NCBI GenBank assembly: GCA_024236155.1 | Contig: JACKLA010000001.1 | Span: 558,001 to 622,000 of the forward strand | DNA from: Sphingomonadaceae bacterium | Lineage (GTDB): Bacteria; Pseudomonadota; Alphaproteobacteria; Sphingomonadales; Sphingomonadaceae | Reading direction: 5' to 3' | DNA length: 64,000 nt | In this document: one piece after another, positions 24,695 to 31,949 of the stretch | Position numbering within the stretch: the stretch's first letter is position 1 | Layout: each line of letters opens with the position of its first letter | Program-made: the position numbers and the translations under genes | The notes under the pieces: generated by a model | What the model was told of the DNA's origin: nothing | Databases searched by the model: none | The model's input: only the letters and a program-made list of their open reading frames with translations

Positions 24695-24697
24695 GCC

Positions 24698-26047
24698 ATG
24701 GCGGTTTCAGGGGACTGGTCTGCCCGCCGCGAGGGTTGGACGCCGCAAAGCGAGGATGCGCGCGACGATGGCGATATCGACTACGCGCGCGTCATTCATT
24801 CCGCCTCGTTCCGGCGGCTCCAGGGCAAGACCCAGATCCTCAACCTTGGCGACAGCGACTTCTACCGGACCCGGCTCACGCACTCGCTCGAGGTTGCCCA
24901 GATCGCGGGCGGCATCACGCGCCAGCTTGAGAAGTCCTTTCCGCGCCATCCGGCCACGCCCCTTCTGCCCGATCGCGGCACGATCCATTCGATTGGCTGC
25001 ACGCACGATTTCGGGCACCCGCCTTTCGGGCACGGCGGCGAAATCGCACTCAATTATTGCATGCGCGGCGCCGGCGGCTTCGAGGGAAACGGCCAGACAC
25101 TCCGGATTCTCGCCCGGCTTGAGAACTTCTCGGCCGGGGCAGGCGCGAACCTGTCGCGCCGCACAATGCTCGGGGTTCTGAAGTACCCCGTCCCCTTTAG
25201 CCGGATTGCCAACCCTGCGCTTGTCCCTGCCCTGCTCAGTGGCCCGACGACGATCAAGATCCTCGATGGCCGCGCCAGCAAGCCACCCAAGTGCTATCTG
25301 GACAGCGAACAGGACGTCGTCGACTGGGTCCTTGCGCCCTTGTCATCCGCTGACTGCGAAGCCTTCCAAGCCTTCGCGCCGCAAGACGGCAAGCACGGCA
25401 AGCCCCTCCACAAGGCGCTCGATTGCTCGATCATGGATGCGGCGGATGACATTGCCTACGGCGTGCATGATCTTGAGGACGCGATCGCGCTCGATCTCGT
25501 CACCAAGGATAGCTTCGCTACCGCCTTGCAGGACAGGTGCCCTTCGTTTCTCGATGCGCTGAAGGCAAAGTACCCTGGCGAGAGCGAGAACGATGTCTTC
25601 ACCCAGATGATCGATGGCCTGTTTGGCGGCGCCGCTTCGCGCAAGCGCTTCATCGGCCGCCTCGTCCATCATTTCCTGACTGCGGTCGAGTTCGTCGAGC
25701 GCCCCGGGTTTGCCGAGCCGTTTCTGCGCTGGGGTGTGCGCGTGGCTTCGCCCCAGCGCGAGTTCCTCGACGTGCTTCAAGACTTCGTCGTGCGCGAAGT
25801 CATTACCTCGCCCGCTGTCCAGCACCTGGAGTTCAAGGGCCAGGGGATGGTTGTTGCAGTGTTCGAGGCGATGCAGGCGGACCCACAGCGCCTGCTCCCA
25901 AGAGAGGAATTAGCGAAATACGAGACTGCAGACGGCGGCCTCCGGGCCCTCTGCGACTACGTCGCTGCGATGACCGACACGCACCTCCTGAAAACCTACG
26001 AGCGGCTGTTTTCGCCGCGTATGGGATCGGTGTTCGACCGGCTGTGA
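24698..26047 (+). CDS. Anti-phage-type dGTP triphosphohydrolase
   Basis: 449 residues, HD-domain dGTPase releasing triphosphate from dNTPs. Landmarks: RVIHSASFRRLQGKTQIL, DFYRTRLTHSLEVAQIA (His62), GCTHDFGHPPFGHGGE (His103-Asp104), and a later MDAADDIAYGVHDLED with the closing Asp. The RRLQGKTQ...RTRLTHS motif is typical of bacterial dGTPases. Accessory dGTPases that destroy dNTPs during infection are an established anti-phage class, and its place among TA and defence genes fits. It probably shares a transcript with VapBC (3-base gap). Confidence 0.9.
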   Translation: MAVSGDWSARREGWTPQSEDARDDGDIDYARVIHSASFRRLQGKTQILNLGDSDFYRTRLTHSLEVAQIAGGITRQLEKSFPRHPATPLLPDRGTIHSIGCTHDFGHPPFGHGGEIALNYCMRGAGGFEGNGQTLRILARLENFSAGAGANLSRRTMLGVLKYPVPFSRIANPALVPALLSGPTTIKILDGRASKPPKCYLDSEQDVVDWVLAPLSSADCEAFQAFAPQDGKHGKPLHKALDCSIMDAADDIAYGVHDLEDAIALDLVTKDSFATALQDRCPSFLDALKAKYPGESENDVFTQMIDGLFGGAASRKRFIGRLVHHFLTAVEFVERPGFAEPFLRWGVRVASPQREFLDVLQDFVVREVITSPAVQHLEFKGQGMVVAVFEAMQADPQRLLPREELAKYETADGGLRALCDYVAAMTDTHLLKTYERLFSPRMGSVFDRL

Positions 26048-26129
26048 AGGCGTGCAAGCCGAATGGCCATGCCGACGTCACCTGCCTGCGACGTTACCAG
26101 TCTTACGGCAGGAGATGCCTTGTGCGAGG

Positions 26130-26178
26130 TGTTACAAAACCTCTGATCGAAACGCATCGAGATAGAGGATTTGTAACA
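26130..26178. repeat. Long inverted repeat between convergent genes (first)
   Basis: Arms TGTTACAAAACCTCT (26130-26144) and AGAGGATTTGTAACA (26164-26178), 14 of 15 positions paired, 19-base spacer. It lies in the 247-base gap between the ends of the dGTPase gene and the minus-strand hip-linked gene. Confidence 0.7.
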
Positions 26179-26234
26179 GCGAACCACGATCACGGGCGAC
26201 CATGTCGGACCATGCTTGGACGGGCCGTGATGAA

Positions 26235-26275
26235 TTTACCCTGCAAAATATGGAATAGGGCAAATGCAGGGTAAA
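26235..26275. repeat. Long inverted repeat between convergent genes (second)
   Basis: Perfect arms TTTACCCTGCA (26235-26245) and TGCAGGGTAAA (26265-26275), again with a 19-base spacer that itself repeats the AGGGCAAA/AGGGTAAA theme. It could act as a bidirectional terminator, an operator or a recombination remnant. Confidence 0.7.
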
Positions 26276-26294
26276 CCTGCCTCAAAGCTGACTT

Positions 26295-26576
26295 TCACGC
26301 CGTCCTGTCAGCCCCTTCGGCGGCATTCGCCTGATCGAGCAGGTCCATGAACGTGCGCGCCGCCTCGCGGTCGCGCTCGTCCTTGAAGGCAACATCGAGG
26401 TCGGGCGCCGAGCCCAGCATGTAGAGCAGCGACCACATGGCGAACTTGCGGCCCTTGTCGGTCTCGAGGCCGAACTCGACCTGCATCCGCTCGATGCCGC
26501 TGGCCATCGCTTCGGGCGAAACCGCTCCGAGATCATCGGTCCCGAAGAAGCGCCGCATCTGATCGTCGAATTCCAT
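26295..26576 (-). CDS. Small protein of the hip operon
   Basis: 93 residues starting MEFDDQMRRFFGTDDLGAV. Helical, acidic, with GIERMQVEFGLETDKGRKFA and FMDLLDQANAAE. It begins 11 bases after the hipA stop, so it is probably the third gene of the hipBA operon. No domain recognised. Confidence 0.65.
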   Translation of the reverse strand: MEFDDQMRRFFGTDDLGAVSPEAMASGIERMQVEFGLETDKGRKFAMWSLLYMLGSAPDLDVAFKDERDREAARTFMDLLDQANAAEGADRTA

Positions 26577-26587
26577 TCGCGTGGCCT

Positions 26588-27811
26588 CTAACCTCTTAGG
26601 CTGGTGCGAACACCTTCATCCCACTGCGCGAGCATGCGCGTCCCGATCTCTTCGAACTCGGAATGATCGCGCATGTACTGCCGCATCTCGTCCATTGTTT
26701 CGACGACAGCTTCGGCAATTGCTTCAAGCATCCCGTTGATCGCCGCAGGCGATCCGATCTGTCTACTCGTCCCGAACGCGTAAAGTTGTTTGGCGGTAGG
26801 CCAGCGCGTCGAGCCATCAAGCGTAAGCGCCATCTGATCGGCATGGATATAGGCGGTTGTGGTCACGATGTCGTAGGCTGGTGCCAATGCAACCTCGCCT
26901 TCGATATCGTCATAGACAATCCCGAAGTTCTTGAGGTGCGCATCGCCATTGCGCAGCGCTGCATTCAGGCCAAGCATTCGGAAGATCGCTTCCGAACCGC
27001 TTGCCACCTGATCGGGTGAAGCGAATTCGCGGAAGCGCTTGAGCACAGCGGTTTCGTAAGAGCCGTGGTATTTGTCCGCTGTCCGGCGGGCGTTGAGCAC
27101 ACAGAAATCCTCGAACCCGCGATATCGACCGTCGCTGCGCAGATCGAACCGATCGATAACAAGCGCGCGTGCATCCTCAGACAGTTGATAGCGCGGGACG
27201 GGCAAGCCAGCTCGTTCCGCTGCACGAAGGCAGAAGAACTCATTTGCCGCGAGCTGCGGATACTGATCCTCCCAGAATTTGACGATATGCGTCGCGCCCT
27301 GGATGCTCGTGCGCTCGCTCGCTTGTCCAGGCTCACCCCACGCCGCATCGTCCCGGATGAGTAGCTTGGGCTGAACACCGCTGACGCCGGAAAATGCGGC
27401 GAACCGCTCCAACAGGTATTGGAACAGGCTGCCGTCGCGCCGACTTGCCAGCAGCTCGTCGACCGATTGGAACGGCACTGTCTGGTCGAGTGTTGCCTCC
27501 TCGTCGGTATAGCGCAGACGCCCAACCTGCGATCGGCCGACGATTGCAAGAAGGTCAAGATCGTCGAAGGTGCCCGTCGCCTTGGCGAAAGCCATGCGCA
27601 GCCGCTCACGCAATGCGCCTTCCGGCAGGTTCATCTCAAAGATCGGCGCGAGCCCGAAGTCGGTATCCCATGACGCGAGCCGTACAGGCATCGTCAGTGA
27701 GACGGCGTCTTCGGGCAGCGCCTCTTGAGCGTAGGCAAAAGCAGTACCCCTGCGGCCATTCGTTCCGAGCAGGCCTGCGGGCTTTCCGTCTGTCCAGACC
27801 TTGATCGTCAT
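26588..27811 (-). CDS. hipA: HipA-type serine/threonine kinase toxin
   Basis: 407 residues, within the normal HipA range. Motifs: N-terminal subdomain (MTIKVWTDGKPAGLLGTNG), SGVQPKLLIRDD as the phosphate-binding region, THIVKFWEDQYPQLAANEFF, catalytic NGDAHLKNFGI and metal-binding APAYDIVTT. HipA toxins phosphorylate aminoacyl-tRNA synthetases and cause dormancy. Its start overlaps the hipB stop (ATGA), and a small third gene follows. Confidence 0.93.
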   Translation of the reverse strand: MTIKVWTDGKPAGLLGTNGRRGTAFAYAQEALPEDAVSLTMPVRLASWDTDFGLAPIFEMNLPEGALRERLRMAFAKATGTFDDLDLLAIVGRSQVGRLRYTDEEATLDQTVPFQSVDELLASRRDGSLFQYLLERFAAFSGVSGVQPKLLIRDDAAWGEPGQASERTSIQGATHIVKFWEDQYPQLAANEFFCLRAAERAGLPVPRYQLSEDARALVIDRFDLRSDGRYRGFEDFCVLNARRTADKYHGSYETAVLKRFREFASPDQVASGSEAIFRMLGLNAALRNGDAHLKNFGIVYDDIEGEVALAPAYDIVTTTAYIHADQMALTLDGSTRWPTAKQLYAFGTSRQIGSPAAINGMLEAIAEAVVETMDEMRQYMRDHSEFEEIGTRMLAQWDEGVRTSLRG

Positions 27812-28068
27812 GGCTGCTCATCACGTTCGGCGAGGAGATCTTCGAGTGTCGGGCGACCGCGATTGGCTTCGGTCACCTTGAGGGTAAGTCCGATCGATGC
27901 CAGAATGCGGCTGATCTTGCCGAAACCCAATTCGGTGGCGCGACCGTTCTCAAGTGCGTCCAACGTTGAGCGGCCAATGCGCGCGCGACGCGCGAGCTCA
28001 GCTTGTGTCAGCCGCCGTGCGCTTCGGTGTTGTGCGATCAGCTGTCCAAGGGTCGCCAAATCGAGCAT
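27808..28068 (-). CDS. hipB: HipB-type HTH antitoxin
   Basis: 86 residues, mostly an XRE HTH: TLGQLIAQHRSARRLTQAEL, then ARIGRSTLDALENGRATELG. It neutralises HipA and represses the operon. Two near-identical operator-like sites lie immediately upstream (28069-28130). Confidence 0.92.
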   Translation of the reverse strand: MLDLATLGQLIAQHRSARRLTQAELARRARIGRSTLDALENGRATELGFGKISRILASIGLTLKVTEANRGRPTLEDLLAERDEQP

Positions 28069-28130
28069 ATTGCGTCATATATTGGGCATTTCTGAAATTT
28101 GCAAGGCTATTGCGCTATATATAAGGCAAT
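28069..28130. promoter_or_regulatory. Two repeated hip operator candidates
   Basis: Copies of ATTGCG-N2-ATATAT-N2-GGCA at 28069-28087 and 28109-28127, 40 bases apart. The second is nearly palindromic (TTGC...GGCAA). Both lie just before the hipB ATG, where HipB is expected to bind in tandem. Confidence 0.65.
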
Positions 28131-28732
28131 TGCGACGAGTGCGTGGCGGAACCCTGAGTTAGAAAACAGCCCGCATATTTCTAACAAGCCTTTTCCATGG
28201 GAAACGGGGCGCTTGGAGCCCACTCGCTTTGCCGGTCGACTGCTGGGCTCCCTGAATTTTTGCATATTAAGCCCTCAATCATGCGAAAAAACGCGCCTTA
28301 AGACGCCGGGAGTGCGAATTTTCGCGATTTAAGGCTCCGTGAAACTCATGGTCGCCGCAGGCCTGCCGATCATGAGCATCGTCGATTTCACCGTTCATTG
28401 ATGACGATGATCGGCGGGGCACCAAACACAGCCGGTCCGAGCATAATGAGCGGCCCCGTCAAGATTGTCGCACTCGGTCCCGCGCGCCCTTGCGGGCTGC
28501 GCTCCTGCGGGTGCGACGTTCCTCCGCATTGGGCCGCCGGCACTCTCGCCTTCGCCTCCGTCGCCGTCCCGAGCCCGTGCGATGCACCGGGCCACGGGCC
28601 GACTGACTGTCTCCGGCAAGGGGTCCGCCTTTGATGCTGGCCGCGCCGAGGACGGCGCATCCAGGGCGCCCCGCTTCCAGACTGAATTCTACTGCGTGCT
28701 GGCGATGTGCGGGGCGCAGAGGACATGGCGTT

Positions 28733-28794
28733 TTGCGGTTAACCCCGAACGCCCCCACCTTGGCAGCTTGGGGGGTTCGGGGGCAAAACCGCAA
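28733..28794. repeat. Large GC-rich imperfect hairpin
   Basis: Left arm built of TTGCGGTT, CCCCGAA and CCCCC; right arm of GGGGGG, TTCGGGG and AACCGCAA, around a CTTGGCAGCTTG loop. Most of a 24-base arm pairs. No T-run follows. Confidence 0.6.
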
Positions 28795-28861
28795 TCTCTC
28801 TCTCATCTCGGTGGCTGAGCGAAATCAGCATCGCCATAGCATGACGCCTGGGAGATTGGCG

Positions 28862-28956
28862 GCCGTCAAGGATCGCGGGTGCCCCCCGATTTTGTCGCCC
28901 CTGCGGCTACGCCTTGGTTCAAAAAATCGGCTCCCCCCGCGCCCGCTGTTCGCGGC
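28862..28956. repeat. Repeated intergenic element, copy A
   Basis: Shares CGTCAAG, a C-run, CGCCCCTGCGG and AAAAAATCGGCTCCCCC with copy B at 30372-30453. CCGATTTT and AAAATCGG can pair as a hairpin. It lies about 100 bases before the DUF2493 gene. Confidence 0.6.
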
Positions 28957-29059
28957 GGCAGCGCGTGCGCGCCGCCGTCCCTGACTGCCTGACTCCGGCG
29001 TCCCTCCGATGGGCATCTTTCATCAGTCCGATGAGAGACAATTCCTTTTGGAGGTTATC

Positions 29060-30103
29060 ATGACGGACCGTTTCTCGAACTTCGCTGACCTTGCCGAACA
29101 CTATGCGCGTGAAGTCGCGACGCCCGACTACGCCCGGGCATTCATGGAGCAGACCGAAATGGCCAAGCTCTCGATCGAGCACGAACCGAGCAGCAGCGAA
29201 ATGCCCGACCCCGAGGTGGCGCAAGCGGCGATCGAGATGATGCTGGCAACGGTCTTCGACCTGTTCCGCGACACCCGGATGGAAGACTTCGCCAGCGAGG
29301 TCGCCTGGGGCATCGCCAACAGCTTCCATGTTGTGGCGAAGCGCCTCGATGACCGCGAGGATGCTTGTGCCAACCGGCTGCAGGAGAAGCTGCGCGAGTA
29401 CGATCCGAGCGAGGTCTATGCGACCGATCTCGAGGACCTCACCATGCAGGCCCGCAGCCTCGCCGAATGCCGCGATGCGATGGAGTGCATGCGCGATCAT
29501 GCCGCCCGCATCTACCTTGTCGAAACCGGCCGACCCTTCTCGCCGGTGCGCGGCTCGCGGGTCTCGTCCAAGACCAACGCCTCGATGATCGAGGCGCGTG
29601 ATTATCTCGCGGCACAGAAGGCGCAGCGGCGCGAGCAGTTCGCCCCTTCAGGACCGGTCGTGGTGTTCTCGGGCGGACAACAGTTCACCGACATCGCGCT
29701 GGTGGAAGACTACCTCGATTCGATCCTTGCCCGGGTGCCCTCGATGGCGCTGGCAACGACGGCGCAGAACAAGGGCGCGGACGTGATCGCCGCCGCATGG
29801 GCCTCGCGTCACAATGTGCCGGTGATCCTGTGCAAGCCCGACACCTCACGGGGACCTTCGGCACCCTATCAGCGCAATGCGCGCATGCTCGCCTTCAAGC
29901 CGGTCGAGGCGGTGGTGTGCAGCGGCGGCGGCATCCAGGCGAACCTCGCCGATCGGCTGCGTGAGGCGCGCATTCCGCTTCACATCGTCCGCGATGCTTC
30001 GGTCCAGAACGAGGCTCCGGCGGCGCGGACCAAGGCCCCGGCACAAGCCGACCGTCCGGCGATGAAGCGTACCGTGAATGGCGACGAACTCCCGCCGTTC
30101 TGA
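29060..30103 (+). CDS. DUF2493 (SLOG-fold) protein
   Basis: 347 residues from the ATG at 29060 behind TTTTGGAGG. The N-terminal half is a conserved helical plasmid domain (MTDRFSNFADLAEHYAREVA). The C-terminal SLOG/DUF2493 domain contains VVVFSGGQQFTDIALVEDYL, NKGADVIAAAWASRHNVPVI and AVVCSGGGIQANLADRLREA. SLOG domains bind nucleotides or nucleotide-derived signals, so it may be a sensor or nucleotide-processing enzyme. A terminator follows. Confidence 0.88.
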   Translation: MTDRFSNFADLAEHYAREVATPDYARAFMEQTEMAKLSIEHEPSSSEMPDPEVAQAAIEMMLATVFDLFRDTRMEDFASEVAWGIANSFHVVAKRLDDREDACANRLQEKLREYDPSEVYATDLEDLTMQARSLAECRDAMECMRDHAARIYLVETGRPFSPVRGSRVSSKTNASMIEARDYLAAQKAQRREQFAPSGPVVVFSGGQQFTDIALVEDYLDSILARVPSMALATTAQNKGADVIAAAWASRHNVPVILCKPDTSRGPSAPYQRNARMLAFKPVEAVVCSGGGIQANLADRLREARIPLHIVRDASVQNEAPAARTKAPAQADRPAMKRTVNGDELPPF

Positions 30104-30131
30104 ACGGGGCCGCATCAATCCCAATCAATCC

Positions 30132-30171
30132 GAAGGGTGTCCGGTCTCACCGCCGGATGCCCTTCATTTTT
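30132..30171 (+). terminator. Terminator of the DUF2493 gene
   Basis: GAAGGG / CCCTTC outer stem with TCCGG / CCGGA inside, then ATTTTT. Starts 29 bases after the stop. Confidence 0.75.
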
Positions 30172-30371
30172 GTCGCTCGGAACGCGCACCAGCACGGCCC
30201 GGCTCGCTCGCTTCTAGCCCTCGCCAGTGACGGCCTGGCGGCCTGCTGGCGGGGCGCGCGAAGCCTTCGCATCGGCCGGGCAGGCAGGACAAGTTCATGG
30301 GGCCACCGGGATGCTGACCAACAGGGTTAAACACTCTAGCAGAATTCCAAGCATGATGGCCGCCATTGGCC

Positions 30372-30453
30372 CGCGTCAAGAAGGGCGGTTCCCCCAATTT
30401 TTCCGCCCCTGCGGGCCAAAAAAATCGGCTCCCCCACCCCCGCTGCGCGGCGG
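30372..30453. repeat. Repeated intergenic element, copy B
   Basis: Same block order as copy A (28862-28956), including CGCCCCTGCGGGC and AAAAAAATCGGCTCCCCC, again about 90 bases before a small plasmid gene. The rest of the 30172-30536 gap contains nothing I recognise. Confidence 0.6.
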
Positions 30454-30536
30454 GCCGCGGGCGGCCCGTTCCTGACCCGGACCAAGCTCGGCCATCCCCG
30501 AGGAGACCTCTTCAATTCCTTTGACAGGAGGCTCAC

Positions 30537-30848
30537 ATGAACGCGCTTACCAAAACCCTCGACATCCCGGCTTTCGATCCGATCAGCTATGACGCCGCCG
30601 TGCGCGCCGCCACCATTCGCGCCCAGCACAGCTTCTTCGACCAGCACGTCATCGAGGACGAGTTCGGCTGCTTCCTCGCCATCGACGAAGGCGACTACAA
30701 CGCCCTGCCCCAGGACCTGATCGACCGGATCGTCCATTCCGTCCCCGGCATGATGGCCGACGACTTCGACGAGGCGAACATCGCCCGAGCCGCAAGCTTC
30801 ATGAGCGTGGTGATGGATCCCGAATGGGACGCCGACTGCCCGTTCTGA
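30537..30848 (+). CDS. Conserved small plasmid protein
   Basis: 103 residues from the ATG at 30537 behind ACAGGAGG. Acidic, no signal peptide, with DQHVIEDEFGCFLAIDEGDY and DDFDEANIARAASFM. Not assigned to a family. A good intrinsic terminator follows, so it is a single-gene transcript. Confidence 0.7.
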   Translation: MNALTKTLDIPAFDPISYDAAVRAATIRAQHSFFDQHVIEDEFGCFLAIDEGDYNALPQDLIDRIVHSVPGMMADDFDEANIARAASFMSVVMDPEWDADCPF

Positions 30849-30866
30849 CATGGCAACGATCCCACA

Positions 30867-30906
30867 GCCGGAGGGCTCCGAAGAGGGGCTCTCCGGCCCC
30901 TTTTTT
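30867..30906 (+). terminator. Rho-independent terminator
   Basis: GCCGGAG / CTCCGGC stem, then CCCTTTTTT, 19 bases after the preceding stop. Confidence 0.8.
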
Positions 30907-30973
30907 GCGTGTCTGGATAAAGCACAGCCGGGGCATCGAACCCCGGCTGCGCTGGCCTTTTGCAAGGCCGGTT

Positions 30974-31201
30974 TCAGCTGATCCGAAGTCGCTTTTCCGC
31001 TTCGTCGAGCCCGAGCTTGCCGAGAGCGGCGAAGAAGCCTTCGACCCTCTCGAATGGTGCCTTGCCGAGCGCCGATTTCTTCAGCACCTCGGCCATGGCG
31101 GCCTGCTCGTTTTCCCGCAGTTTCGCTTCGCGCGCTTCGAGCGCGCCCCGCTCCCTTGCGATTGCTGCTCGCTCGGCTTCAAGACTTCCTTTCCTGGCCA
31201 T
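30974..31201 (-). CDS. Small coiled-coil plasmid protein (DUF6437-like)
   Basis: 75 residues from the ATG at 31201 (MARKGSLEAERAAIARERGA). The first half is a charged coiled coil; the second reads ALGKAPFERVEGFFAALGKL. It resembles a small family found next to sphingomonad transfer genes (DUF6437 from memory). It is divergent from the RHH-traD-traI operon across the candidate oriT, as expected for a relaxosome accessory or regulator. Confidence 0.65.
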   Translation of the reverse strand: MARKGSLEAERAAIARERGALEAREAKLRENEQAAMAEVLKKSALGKAPFERVEGFFAALGKLGLDEAEKRLRIS

Positions 31202-31658
31202 GATGATACCTCTTGGGTTGGCGCTGAAACCTCCCGCCTGCATCGATTCCAGCAGCGCGCGCACTTGGCAAGTCCTCACGCCAAGGCGTTGCAAGAAAAA
31301 TCCGCATGGCAAGAAGTATAGCACGCCAATTGCAGGCCACTTGAACCGCTCTGGAAAGCCCGTTCCGCGATTCTGAAAGATCAAGAACCCCGCAAAGATC
31401 GACAGGCATGGGATCAAGGGGGAAGTGTGCAGACCGTACACGGCAGGGCCGTAGGAAAAATGGCGGAAATGCGTGGGTTGTAATTGGCGGGAATTGTCCG
31501 ACTGGGTCCGACAGTCTCGCAAGCTCGCAGACCTCCGCCGTTTTCGTGTCGGACAGGGTCGGACAGCCGCCCCGGCGCGCGTCACGATTGCCAGAAGCGC
31601 TCGCCTCGCCTAAAAGAGTACCGCGCAATTCCCACCAGGCCCTGATGAGGGTCTGGTC
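31202..31658. other. Probable oriT region
   Basis: 457-base gap between two small transfer-linked genes, adjacent to traD and traI. It contains a 19-base inverted repeat (31495-31565) and AT-rich patches such as GTAGGAAAAATGG. MobF systems usually have oriT next to the relaxase operon. The nick site is not identified. Confidence 0.55.
31495..31565. repeat. Inverted repeat within the oriT candidate
   Basis: Arms TGTCCGACTGGGTCCGACA (31495-31513) and TGTCGGACAGGGTCGGACA (31547-31565), each itself a GTCSGAC direct repeat; 16 of 19 positions pair. The 33-base spacer includes CTCGCAAGCTCGCAG. Likely the binding site of the RHH accessory protein and/or the relaxase. Confidence 0.6.
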
Positions 31659-31949
31659 ATGGCAGATGAAGTCCGGCTGACGGTTCGGCTACCGCGCGAA
31701 CTCGCAAATGGCGTGGAACAGGTACAGGCGGCGCGCGGCCTGACGCCTTCGATCATCCTGCGCGATGCGCTCACTCTCTACCTCGCGACCTTCGCCGGCA
31801 GCACCGAAACCGAGCGGCGACGGCAGTTCTCGTCTGAGTATCTGTTCCTCGGAATCGATCTCCTGATCCAGCGCCAGTTTCCCGACGCGCACGAGGCCCT
31901 GATGGCCGAAGCCGACCGCCGCGTGGAGGCACTCTATGCGGCGTCCTGA
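31659..31949 (+). CDS. Ribbon-helix-helix relaxosome accessory protein
   Basis: 96 residues. The N-terminal ribbon-helix-helix is EVRLTVRLPRELANGVEQVQ with the following TPSIILRDALTLYLATF; the C-terminal helical part (QRQFPDAHEALMAEADRRVE) is likely for oligomerisation. RHH proteins at the head of transfer operons (TraY, TrwA types) bind oriT and autoregulate. It overlaps traD by 14 bases. Confidence 0.8.
   Translation: MADEVRLTVRLPRELANGVEQVQAARGLTPSIILRDALTLYLATFAGSTETERRRQFSSEYLFLGIDLLIQRQFPDAHEALMAEADRRVEALYAAS

Larger units (their letters stand above)
28131..29059. other. 930-base gap with structured repeats, no convincing gene
   Basis: Open frames here lack ribosome-binding sites and family motifs. 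The stretch holds a GCCTTAA/TTAAGGC inverted pair (28295-28335), the large GC-rich hairpin at 28733-28794, and the repeated leader element at 28862-28956. It may be a junction of two modules or contain a replication or partition site that I cannot identify. Confidence 0.5.

Noticed and set aside
28733..28794. Possible CRISPR repeat or tRNA
   Set aside because: Single hairpin without spacing repeats, and no cloverleaf; no CRISPR or tRNA was found anywhere in the window.
28459..28818. Overlapping plus and minus frames in the 930-base gap
   Set aside because: Arg/Pro-rich, no ribosome-binding site, and they run through the large hairpin; treated as non-coding.
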